Origin: CAZGUX01 sp964529305
GTDB lineage: Bacteria > Acidobacteriota > Terriglobia > Bryobacterales > Bryobacteraceae
Length of the DNA stretch: 64,000 bases
Direction of reading: 5' to 3'
Assembly: GCA_964529305.1 (NCBI GenBank)
Contig: CAZGUX010000062.1
Span: forward strand, 1-64,000
The position numbers and the translations under genes are program-made. The notes under the pieces are model-generated. The model ran no database searches and was not told where the DNA came from. It was given only the letters and a program-made list of their open reading frames with translations. Shown one piece after another: positions 34,921 through 42,662 of this stretch. How positions within the stretch are numbered: the stretch's first letter is position 1; each line of letters starts with the position of its first letter.

Positions 34921-36582
34921 ATGTTTTCCCCATCGCATACGCGGCGCGAGTGGTTGTCCTCCACCGTGTTGGCCGCCTCGCAGGTTCAAGGCGCTGTCCC
35001 CGATTCCGCCGTCGTCGCGCAACACGACAAAGGCGTGGCCTCCTACCTCGCCGCGCAGGTGACCGACCGCCGCAACCGCTGGTTCGGACGCATTCCCGAC
35101 GCGACCGGCCTCCACCAACCCGGCACCGCGGCGGGCACGCTGCTCGCGTATGTCGCCGCTTATCTGAACGCGCAGTCGCGATTTCACCGGTCCACCGAGT
35201 TGCGCGAGCGCATTCGCCTCTCGGCCGATGCTCTCGCGGCGGCGCAGAATGAATTCGGCAATTTCGACCTTCTCATCACCAACTTCAACTCGCCGCCCGA
35301 CACCGGATTCATCGTCCGGTCCGCGGCCAGCGCCGCGCTGTTGGCACGGCGCGGGGGCGAGCGCGAATTCCTGTCCTGGCTCGATCCCATGCTGCGCAAA
35401 GCGGGCGGTGGACTTGTCCATGGGGGTGTCCACACGCCCAATCATCGCTGGGTGATATGCGCGGCGCTCGCGCAACTCTATGAACTCGACCCGCGGGACG
35501 AGTACGTACGCCGCATCGACCAGTGGCTGTCCGAGGGGATCGACCTCGATGAAGACGGCCAGTTCAGCGAGCGCAGCACCCTGGTCTACAACCCCACTGT
35601 GTGTTCGGCTCTGGTCGTCCTCGCGCACAAACTGAATCGGCCGGCGCTGCTCGATCCGGCGCGCCAAAACCTGAACGCGCTGCTCTACCTGCTGGAACCC
35701 GGGTACGAGGCCATCACCGACATTTCCCGGCGTCAGGACCGGTACTCGCGGGGCAAACCGGAAGGCTCCTGGTTCTCGTTGCGGTATCTGGCCAATCGCG
35801 ACGGCAACGGGCAGTTCGCCGCGCTTGCCGATCAGCTTTCCCCGAGTCTTCCGCTCCTGATGGAGTATCCCGAACTGCTCGCCCGCGGGCCGGAACGCCG
35901 GCCTCTTCCGGACGAATACGAGAAGGTGTTCCCGTCCGGACAGTATGCCCACATTCGCCGCGGCCGGATGAGCGCGCACCTGATGCTGCAGGGGGATTCG
36001 CGGTTTCTCGGCATGCGAAGCGGCGCAGTGGCCATTCCCGCCGTGCGCGTGGCCGCGGCGTTTTTTGGAAAAGCACAGTTCGTTGCCTCGGCCGGGCGTC
36101 GCCTCGAAAGCGGAGCGTACTTCCTCGAGCAGCGTCTGACGGCCGACTACTACCAGCCGTTCCGGTCACCGCGGACAGTCCCGCCGGGCGTCGGAACCTG
36201 GTACGAACTGGTTCCCCAGCGCCCTCACAGCGAGTTATGCGAGTTTCGTTACGGCGTCACGATTCGCGAAACACCGAAGGGAATCAAGCTGCGGGTAACG
36301 GCGGACGGAACGCGGGACGTGCCCGTCGCGATCGAGGTCAATCTCAAACCGGGGGGACGCCTGGAGGGCTGTTCCGCGGCGCCGGATGCCCCGGACGCCC
36401 ATATCCTGGCTGACGGCTACGCGACGTACTCGGCCGGTGGCGACTCGATCCGCTTCGGTCCGGGCCGCGCCGAACACCGGTACACGCAGGTTCGCGGCGC
36501 GCAGCCGAAGTTGCCCGGCCCGTCGGTGTACCTTTGCGGCTACGCGCCGTTCGAACATTCGCTCGAGTTCGAGCTGAAGTGA
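34921..36582 (+). CDS. Secreted toroid-like protein (possible polysaccharide-lyase-type)
   Basis: 553 residues with a Tat/Sec-like leader (HTRREWLSSTVLAASQVQGA). Residues 40-330 are mostly paired helices, as in (alpha/alpha)n toroids (GTLLAYVAAYLNAQSRFHRS, IVRSAASAALLARRGGE, HTPNHRWVICAALAQLYEL, VCSALVVLAHKLNRPALLDP). The C-terminal ~220 residues look beta-sandwich-like (MRSGAVAIPAVRVAAAFFGK, YGVTIRETPKGIKLRVTADG). This two-part layout resembles heparinase- and hyaluronate-lyase-type enzymes, but I cannot place the catalytic residues. No neighbouring gene suggests a specific polysaccharide. Confidence 0.65.
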   Translation: MFSPSHTRREWLSSTVLAASQVQGAVPDSAVVAQHDKGVASYLAAQVTDRRNRWFGRIPDATGLHQPGTAAGTLLAYVAAYLNAQSRFHRSTELRERIRLSADALAAAQNEFGNFDLLITNFNSPPDTGFIVRSAASAALLARRGGEREFLSWLDPMLRKAGGGLVHGGVHTPNHRWVICAALAQLYELDPRDEYVRRIDQWLSEGIDLDEDGQFSERSTLVYNPTVCSALVVLAHKLNRPALLDPARQNLNALLYLLEPGYEAITDISRRQDRYSRGKPEGSWFSLRYLANRDGNGQFAALADQLSPSLPLLMEYPELLARGPERRPLPDEYEKVFPSGQYAHIRRGRMSAHLMLQGDSRFLGMRSGAVAIPAVRVAAAFFGKAQFVASAGRRLESGAYFLEQRLTADYYQPFRSPRTVPPGVGTWYELVPQRPHSELCEFRYGVTIRETPKGIKLRVTADGTRDVPVAIEVNLKPGGRLEGCSAAPDAPDAHILADGYATYSAGGDSIRFGPGRAEHRYTQVRGAQPKLPGPSVYLCGYAPFEHSLEFELK

Positions 36583-36585
36583 CGT

Positions 36586-36642
36586 CTTCTGAGACCAGCT
36601 TCTGAGCCGCGACCCCTTCTGAGCCGCGACCGGAAGGGAGCG
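36586..36642. repeat. Dispersed repeat A, tandem copies
   Basis: Three successive copies: a partial CTTCTGAGACCAG (36586-36598), the exact 16-mer CTTCTGAGCCGCGACC (36599-36614) and the same 16-mer again (36616-36631) followed by GGAAGGGAGCGG. The core is identical to 17527-17542. It lies between co-directional genes, directly after the stop at 36582. Confidence 0.6.
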
Positions 36643-36683
36643 GACACGGACACCACCGCATGCTGACGGGGCAGTGAAAAAAC

Positions 36684-36775
36684 GGGACATCCACCCCGTT
36701 TCCCCGTCCACGTCTTGTGGAGAACCAACGATTTGTGGCGGTGAAACGGGGTGAACGTCCCTGTTTTTCCACGGA
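36684..36775. repeat. Palindromic dispersed element, copy 2
   Basis: This copy has the better inverted repeat: GGGAC-4 nt-ACCCCGTTTC on the left and GAAACGGGGT-4 nt-GTCCC on the right. Flanking A-run (36677-36682) and T-run (36764-36768) segments extend the pairing. It aligns with 2836-2928. It covers part of the frame upstream of the DUF1592 gene, which argues that this gene starts downstream, at 36832. Confidence 0.6.
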
Positions 36776-36818
36776 CGCTCGCGCGCGCCCGGTGTAGATG
36801 CAAAACCGGCACTTCGGA

Positions 36819-36824
36819 TATATT
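36819..36824 (+). promoter_or_regulatory. -10-like hexamer TATATT before DUF1592 gene
   Basis: TATATT (5 of 6) ends 7 nt before the GTG at 36832. The same spacing occurs at several other genes here, and it supports the GTG as the true, leaderless-type start. Confidence 0.4.
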
Positions 36825-36831
36825 GGCTCGA

Positions 36832-39800
36832 GTGGAACGCGGAACCCCTTGGCCTCCCCACCCCAGCGCTCTGCCAGCGGCCTGCCGGTATGCGCTGTTG
36901 GCGTTGTTGGTGAATGTCTCCCTGCCGGCCGCGCCGGATCGCTTTGCCTCTCTGGCGGAGGAATATCGGAAGAACACGCGCCCCCTGGTGGAACAGTTCT
37001 GCATCGGCTGCCACTCGACCGCCGCTCGCGTCGGCGAATTGGACCTCCAGCGCTTCACCAGCCTGGCCGAAGTCCGGCATAGAACCAAGGCATGGCTCAA
37101 GGTCGTGGAGATGCTCGACAAGGGCGAGATGCCGCCCAAGGGCTCGAAGCAGCCAACACCGGAACAACGGAAGCAGTTGCGCGACTGGACTGGCCGCTAC
37201 CTTCACGCCGAGGCGTTGGCCAACGCCGGCGATCCCGGACCGGTCGTCCTACGGCGGTTGAACAATGCGGAATACACCTACACGATCCGTGATTTGACGT
37301 CAGTCGACTTGAGCCCCGCCCGCGAATTTCCGGCCGACGGGGCGGCGGGAGAGGGTTTCACCAACACCGGCAACGCTCTCGTGATGTCCCCCGCGCTGCT
37401 GACCAAATATCTGGATGCCGGCAAGGAAATCGCACGCCACGCGGTGCTGCTGCCGGACGGGTTTCGCTTTTCCGCGAACACGACCCGGCGCGACTGGACC
37501 GATGAAATCCTGGGACAGATTCGCCAGGTCTACCGCAAGTACACGGACTCTTCGGATCTGGGTGTGGGTGACGTGGTGGGCAACGTCAATGTCCACCGCG
37601 ACACCCGCCTGGGACGGGCCGGACGGCTGCCGGTGGAGAAGTACCTGGCCGCCACTCTGGCCGAGCGAGCCGCCCTGACCTCGGGCCGCAAGACCATTGG
37701 CGGAGTCGCGCGCGAACGAGGGTTGAATGCGCGCTATCTCGGTACGCTGTGGTCCGCCCTTTCCGGAACGCGGCCGTCGCTGCTCCTGGACCCGCTTCGG
37801 TCGCGGTGGCGCGCGGCAGGCCCCACGGGCGGCGCGGCCCTGGCAGCCGAAGTCACTGCGTGGCAGAAGGGCCTGTGGATCTTCGGCCCTGTCGGCCTGA
37901 TCGGAAGGCAGGGCGGCCCCAAGCGCTGGATGGAGCCCGTTACCCCGGTGGTCACGCAACAGGACATCCGCTTCCCGTTGCCGTCGGCGCAAGACGGCAA
38001 AGAAGTCGTGATCTCCGTGGTCGTTACCGACGCGGGAGACGGCAGCGCCCACGACGTCGTGATTCTGCAATCCCCGAAACTCGTTGCCAAAGGCCGGCCG
38101 GACGTCGTGTTGCGGGACGTGGCGCAATCCGCCGGACTCGATCCGGCATTGTTCGGCAGGACCCCGGCCGGCCCTGCGATGGATACCACCTCGCTTCTGG
38201 TTCGTGCCCCGTCGGTGATCATCGTTCGGCTGCCCAAAGATCTTGCCGCCGGGCGGGAATTGGTGATGACCGCGATGCTGGCGGGTGACGCGGGGCCCGA
38301 GGGCAGCGCGCAGGTCGACGTGGTGGCAGGGACGCCGGCTCGCACCACGGGTCTGCTGCCCAGCGAGGCAGTGGTGAACTACTCGCGTGTGACGCAGGTA
38401 TTCTCCGATAAGCGGGATCTTTCCTTCACCCGCCCGATACTGGTTGGAGGCAACATGGCCGCGCGACGCCGCTTCGAGTCGGCGATGGAGGAGTATCGCA
38501 ATCTGTTCCCGGCGGCGCTCTGTTATTCGCAAATCGTGCCCGTCGACGAGGTCCTGACCCTCGGGATGTTCTATCGCGAGGACGACCACCTCGCGCGGCT
38601 CATGCTCGACGCGGCGGAGAAAGCAAAGTTGGACCGGCTGTGGGAAGAACTCCATTTTGTCGGCCAGACCCCCTTGCAACGCGTGACGTCCCTGGAATTG
38701 CTGCTCGAAGCATTCGAGGGAAACGGAGTCGCCGATCGCTCGCAGCACCAGGCCGTCGCGCCGCTGCGAGAGCCCTTCAAGCAGGAGGCCGACGCGTTTC
38801 GCAGGCGAATGATCGAGACCGAGCCTTCGCAGGTCGAGGCGCTGGTGCGATTTGCCTCGCGGGCCTATCGGCGCCCCTTGACGGCGGACGAGTCGAGCGA
38901 ATTGCGTGCCCTGTATCGGCGGCTTCGGGAACAGGAACTCCCGCACGAGGAGGCCTTCCGCCGCACCCTGGCTCGCGTCTTCGTCGCGTCCCCGTTTCTC
39001 TACCGCCTGGAACAGGCGCGCTCCGGCGCTGCCTCGTCCCCGATTTCCGACTGGGAACTGGCGAGCCGGCTGAGCTACTTTCTCTGGTCGTCGCAGCCGG
39101 ATGAAGAACTGACCAAGGCGGCCGCGAACGGGACTCTTCATACTCCCGTGGTCCTGGCGAAACAGACCCGGCGCATGCTGGCCGACTCCCGTCTGCGCCG
39201 CCTCTCCACCGAATTCGCCTGCCAGTGGATCCATATCCAGGACTTCGATTCCCTCGGCGAAAAGAGCGAGAAGCACTTCCCCGAATTCGCCGAACTTCGC
39301 GGCGATATGCACGAGGAAGCGATCCGCTTCTTCACCGATCTGTTCCAGCGCGATACCTCCCTGATGAGCCTGCTCGATGCCGACCACACGTTTGTGAACG
39401 AGCGCCTGGCGCGGTTCTACGGAATCCCCGGAGTGCAAGGCGTGGACTGGCGTCGAGTGGACGGACTCCGGCAGCACGGCCGCGGCGGAATCCTGGGCCT
39501 GGCGGCAACCCTGGCCAAGCAGTCGGGAGCGTCCCGCACCAGTCCCATCCTGCGCGGCAACTGGGTGAGCGAAGTGCTGTTGGGCGAGAAACTCCCGCGG
39601 CCCCCCAAGGAGGTTCCCCAGCTTCCTTCGGACGAGACTGCCACCGATGGGCTGACCGTGCGGCAACTCGTGGCGCGACACACTAGCAATCCCCGCTGTT
39701 CGGGCTGCCATCAACGAATCGACCCGTTCGGGTTCTCGCTCGAAGGGTTCGACGCGATCGGACGCCGCCGCGACCGTGACATGGCCGGCCGGCCGATCGA

Positions 39801-40089
39801 TGCGGCCACCACGCTTCCCGATGGCCGCCAGATCGAAGGACTGGCTGGACTGCGCGACTACCTGATGGGCGCCCGCCGCGAGGCATTTCTTCGCCAGTTC
39901 TGCCGTAAGCTCGTCGGCTACGCCCTCGGACGCGAGGTTCAGCTGTCGGACGAACCGCTCCTGACGGAGATCCGGCGGCGACTCGCCGCCAACGGCTACC
40001 GGTTCTCGGTCGCGGTCGATGCCATCGTGCAGAGCAGCCAGTTCCGCCAGATCCGGGGGCGCGACACGCAAACGGCGGAATCTCCATAG
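36832..40089 (+). CDS. DUF1587/DUF1595/DUF1592/DUF1588/DUF1585 multidomain protein with cytochrome-c-like motif
   Basis: 1085 residues from the GTG at 36832. An ATG at 36751 keeps frame but lies inside a palindromic repeat. A hydrophobic leader (CRYALLALLVNVSLPAAP) precedes a c-type haem motif FCIGCHS near residue 35, then DUF1587-like (VVLRRLNNAEYTYTIRDLTS), DUF1595/1592 (ALVRFASRAYRRPLTADESS; DWELASRLSYFLWSSQPDEE), DUF1588 (HGRGGILGLAATLAKQSGAS; NPRCSGCHQRIDPFGFSLEG, a second CxxCH) and C-terminal DUF1585 (FCRKLVGYALGREVQLSDEP). This architecture is common in planctomycetes and acidobacteria next to DUF1552 proteins, as here. The function is not established; an extracytoplasmic redox role is inferred from the two CxxCH motifs. 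Confidence 0.9.
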   Translation: MERGTPWPPHPSALPAACRYALLALLVNVSLPAAPDRFASLAEEYRKNTRPLVEQFCIGCHSTAARVGELDLQRFTSLAEVRHRTKAWLKVVEMLDKGEMPPKGSKQPTPEQRKQLRDWTGRYLHAEALANAGDPGPVVLRRLNNAEYTYTIRDLTSVDLSPAREFPADGAAGEGFTNTGNALVMSPALLTKYLDAGKEIARHAVLLPDGFRFSANTTRRDWTDEILGQIRQVYRKYTDSSDLGVGDVVGNVNVHRDTRLGRAGRLPVEKYLAATLAERAALTSGRKTIGGVARERGLNARYLGTLWSALSGTRPSLLLDPLRSRWRAAGPTGGAALAAEVTAWQKGLWIFGPVGLIGRQGGPKRWMEPVTPVVTQQDIRFPLPSAQDGKEVVISVVVTDAGDGSAHDVVILQSPKLVAKGRPDVVLRDVAQSAGLDPALFGRTPAGPAMDTTSLLVRAPSVIIVRLPKDLAAGRELVMTAMLAGDAGPEGSAQVDVVAGTPARTTGLLPSEAVVNYSRVTQVFSDKRDLSFTRPILVGGNMAARRRFESAMEEYRNLFPAALCYSQIVPVDEVLTLGMFYREDDHLARLMLDAAEKAKLDRLWEELHFVGQTPLQRVTSLELLLEAFEGNGVADRSQHQAVAPLREPFKQEADAFRRRMIETEPSQVEALVRFASRAYRRPLTADESSELRALYRRLREQELPHEEAFRRTLARVFVASPFLYRLEQARSGAASSPISDWELASRLSYFLWSSQPDEELTKAAANGTLHTPVVLAKQTRRMLADSRLRRLSTEFACQWIHIQDFDSLGEKSEKHFPEFAELRGDMHEEAIRFFTDLFQRDTSLMSLLDADHTFVNERLARFYGIPGVQGVDWRRVDGLRQHGRGGILGLAATLAKQSGASRTSPILRGNWVSEVLLGEKLPRPPKEVPQLPSDETATDGLTVRQLVARHTSNPRCSGCHQRIDPFGFSLEGFDAIGRRRDRDMAGRPIDAATTLPDGRQIEGLAGLRDYLMGARREAFLRQFCRKLVGYALGREVQLSDEPLLTEIRRRLAANGYRFSVAVDAIVQSSQFRQIRGRDTQTAESP

Positions 40090-40152
40090 GGCCATCTGCG
40101 CGAAGCCGGAAGCGGAATGTACAATGCAGAACAGGTACGGCGAGGTCATTGA

Positions 40153-41460
40153 ATGAAGACATATCGCTTTTCCCGTCGAACGTTCCTTCGCGGCGCGGGG
40201 GTCACCATGGCCTTGCCGTGGTTGGAATCCATCCCTGTGTGGGGCGATGAACCGGCACGCATTCCCGAGTCGGGCAGCGCGGCTCCGGTGCGCCTCGCCG
40301 TGCTGTTTTCGGGCAACGGGTTTCACACCGATGAATGGTGGGCCAAGGGCGAGGGAGCCGGCATGCAGCTCGGCAAAGTGCTGGAGCCGCTGACCGAGTT
40401 CCGCCAGAGACTGGTCTTCGTCAACGGGCTGTTCAACGCCGAAGCGCTCAAAGGGAATATCCACAGCTCGCAGACGGGCAATCTGCTGTCGGGCGCGCCG
40501 CTCGCTTCCGGCGGCGAGATCCGGTCCGGCACCAGCTTCGACCAGGTTGTCGCGCAGAGCCACGGCCGGTCGACGAAGGTCTCGAGCCTGGTTCTCGGGT
40601 GCGAGAGAGCCAATCCGGGAATTCACAAGAATTACTCGATGCTCTACAGCTCCCACATCTCGTGGAGTTCGCCGACCTCGCCGACGCCGCTCGAGCTATA
40701 TCCCGCTTTGGCGTTCGACCGCTTGTTCAAGGACGAAGTGCAGCGCGGCGACAAGAGCGTGCTCGACGCGGTGCTCACCGAAGCGAGCCGGTTCCGGAAC
40801 GGCATCAGCTCGGCGGATCAGCACAAGCTCGACGAATACCTCAACTCGGTGCGCGAGGTGGAACAGCGCATCGACCAGGCCGGCCGGAAGGGCGAGTTAC
40901 AGGGATGGCGGCCGGCGCTCGACAAGCCGAACATCCCGCGCCCGGCCGACGGCATCCCGCAGAACCTCTCCGAGCACATGAAGCTGATGGCCGACATCCT
41001 GGTGCTGGCCTTCCAGACCGACACCACCCGAGTGTCGACGCTGAAGCTCAACAACGATCACAGCTACCTGCGGTTTCCACATCTCGACGCGGGCGACGTC
41101 GGCCACCACGAGTTGTCGCACCGCAACAACGGGCATTTCCTCAGGGTGAATCAATTCTTCGTGGAGCAGATGGCCTACATCGCCCGCAAGCTGGACGGGA
41201 TCCAGGAAGGCGACCGGACAGCGCTCGACAACTCGATGCTGCTGTATTGCTCCAGCATGCGGTCCGGCCGTCACGACGCCGGCAATCTTCCGCTGGTGCT
41301 GGTGGGCGGAGGAGGCGGACGAATCCAGGGCGGACGAGTCCTCGACTACGGCGGAAAGCCGAACCGCCAGGCCTGCCGTTTCTACCTGTCGCTGCTCGAC
41401 AAGTGCGGAGTTCACCGCAAGGAATTCGGCGACGCGACCGAACCTTTGACCGAAGTGTAG
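40153..41460 (+). CDS. Tat-exported DUF1552 protein
   Basis: 435 residues. The leader KTYRFSRRTFLRGAGVTMAL is a textbook twin-arginine signal, and AGG-type Shine-Dalgarno bases precede the ATG. The mature protein shows the DUF1552 features: VRLAVLFSGNGFHTDEWWAK, GSSFDQ-like RSGTSFDQVVAQ, SWSSPTSPTPLELYPALAFD, and a C-terminal LDNSMLLYCSSMRSGRHDAG. The fold is related to DUF1501/alkaline-phosphatase-like proteins. It starts 63 bp after the DUF1592 gene, the usual pairing, and probably works with it in the periplasm. A TACAAT (40120-40125) could give it its own promoter. Confidence 0.9.
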   Translation: MKTYRFSRRTFLRGAGVTMALPWLESIPVWGDEPARIPESGSAAPVRLAVLFSGNGFHTDEWWAKGEGAGMQLGKVLEPLTEFRQRLVFVNGLFNAEALKGNIHSSQTGNLLSGAPLASGGEIRSGTSFDQVVAQSHGRSTKVSSLVLGCERANPGIHKNYSMLYSSHISWSSPTSPTPLELYPALAFDRLFKDEVQRGDKSVLDAVLTEASRFRNGISSADQHKLDEYLNSVREVEQRIDQAGRKGELQGWRPALDKPNIPRPADGIPQNLSEHMKLMADILVLAFQTDTTRVSTLKLNNDHSYLRFPHLDAGDVGHHELSHRNNGHFLRVNQFFVEQMAYIARKLDGIQEGDRTALDNSMLLYCSSMRSGRHDAGNLPLVLVGGGGGRIQGGRVLDYGGKPNRQACRFYLSLLDKCGVHRKEFGDATEPLTEV

Positions 41461-41474
41461 CCTTCGGTGACGAG

Positions 41475-42662
41475 TCAAGCACTCTTCAGAACGTCGCGGA
41501 TCCGCCGCGCGACGGTCTTCGCTTCCCCCGGACGTAACATCCAGACGCCGAGTTCCAGGGCTTCCCGGGAGGGGCGGACCTCGATGGAGGGTTCTCCGTC
41601 CCGAAGCTTGCTCACCATTTCGGCGACCGAGATCCTGCGCACGGACGGATCCCAATGGATCCGCAGGTGGGGAACGCGGTAGTGGATCTCGGGCATGAAC
41701 GGTTCGGCACGCACGCCCGGCAGGGACGACACGGCCTCGGAGATCTCGGCGACGCGGCGCTCCCATTCCTTCCAGTCGGCCTGATGATCGCGGTGGAAGT
41801 ACTGCTCGAGGGTCACCATCATGGCGACGAGTTCTTCCTTGTTGACCTTCATGCCGCGCCCAATGGAATCGGAGTTGGGCGGAGCATTCAGGCGCGCCGC
41901 GGCGATCAGGTCTTTCCGGCCGTAGAGCAAGCCGCAGCTTTGGGGACCGCAGAGTCCCTTGCCGCCGGAGACCGTCACCAGATCGTAGCCGAGCTTGATC
42001 GAGCGGGAGAGGTTCTCGACGGGAGGCACGTCGGCCGCGATGTCGTTGAGGGCCGGAACGGAATGCTTCTTCGCAATCGCGGCGAACTCGGCGATCTTGA
42101 TTCGGCCCACCGGCTCGTTGGTGTTGAAGAAGTGCAGCATGGCGGTGCGTTCATTGATGGCCCGCTCGGCTTCTTCGGCGGTTTCCACCTCGACGTAGCG
42201 GATGCCGGTGTTGCGCACCGCGTGGTCGTACCCGTAGCGATGGGACTTCTGAATGACGACTTCGCTCTTCATCCCCGTGGTGTCGGGGAGGCGGCGGACC
42301 TTTTCGCGATCGACACCGGTGAGGCAGGCCGCGGTCCCCAACGTAAGGGCCGCGGCGCAACCCGAGGTCACCATGGCGGCTTCGCAGCCGATCATCTCCG
42401 CGATGCGCCGGCCCACGGCATCGTGCAACTCGTCCAACCGGACATATCGGGTGGAGGCGTAAGCATGGGCGTCCAGGAGTTCGGGGGGAGTGAGGGAGCC
42501 AGTCAGGGCCGTAAAGGGTTCGGCCGCGTTGATGAACTCGCGCAGGCCGAGTTCGCGGAAGTAGTCGCGTTTGGCAACCGCCGCCGGCGCGACCCGGGAG
42601 AACCAGCCGCCGAAGAACGGCAACGCGAGCTTGGATTGAAGGAACGACCGGCGTTTCAGCAT
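41475..42662 (-). CDS. Tat-tagged SelA-like fold-type-I PLP enzyme
   Basis: 395 residues. The N-terminus (LKRRSFLQSKLALPFFGGWF) is a twin-arginine-like export leader. The rest is a SelA/aminotransferase-V-like PLP fold: FINAAEPFTALTGSLTPPEL, GCEAAMVTSGCAAALTLGTA (cofactor phosphate site), NDIAADVPP (PLP-ring Asp), and the Schiff-base lysine in VSGGKGLCGPQSCG. This is the branch of SelA-like proteins related to D-glucosaminate-6-phosphate ammonia-lyase rather than true selenium transferases. An exported PLP enzyme is unusual and would fit Tat transport of a folded, cofactor-loaded protein. Its start overlaps the hypF stop by 7 bp. Confidence 0.8.
   Translation of the reverse strand: MLKRRSFLQSKLALPFFGGWFSRVAPAAVAKRDYFRELGLREFINAAEPFTALTGSLTPPELLDAHAYASTRYVRLDELHDAVGRRIAEMIGCEAAMVTSGCAAALTLGTAACLTGVDREKVRRLPDTTGMKSEVVIQKSHRYGYDHAVRNTGIRYVEVETAEEAERAINERTAMLHFFNTNEPVGRIKIAEFAAIAKKHSVPALNDIAADVPPVENLSRSIKLGYDLVTVSGGKGLCGPQSCGLLYGRKDLIAAARLNAPPNSDSIGRGMKVNKEELVAMMVTLEQYFHRDHQADWKEWERRVAEISEAVSSLPGVRAEPFMPEIHYRVPHLRIHWDPSVRRISVAEMVSKLRDGEPSIEVRPSREALELGVWMLRPGEAKTVARRIRDVLKSA

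Noticed and set aside
36751..36831. Upstream ATG start for the DUF1592 gene
   Set aside because: The ATG lies within a palindromic repeat, has no Shine-Dalgarno, and the leader peptide is only sensible from 36832.
37300..40656. 1118-codon open frame antisense to the DUF1592 and DUF1552 genes
   Set aside because: Long antisense frames are expected opposite GC-rich genes with strong third-position bias; the plus strand has clear domain motifs and the antisense product has none.
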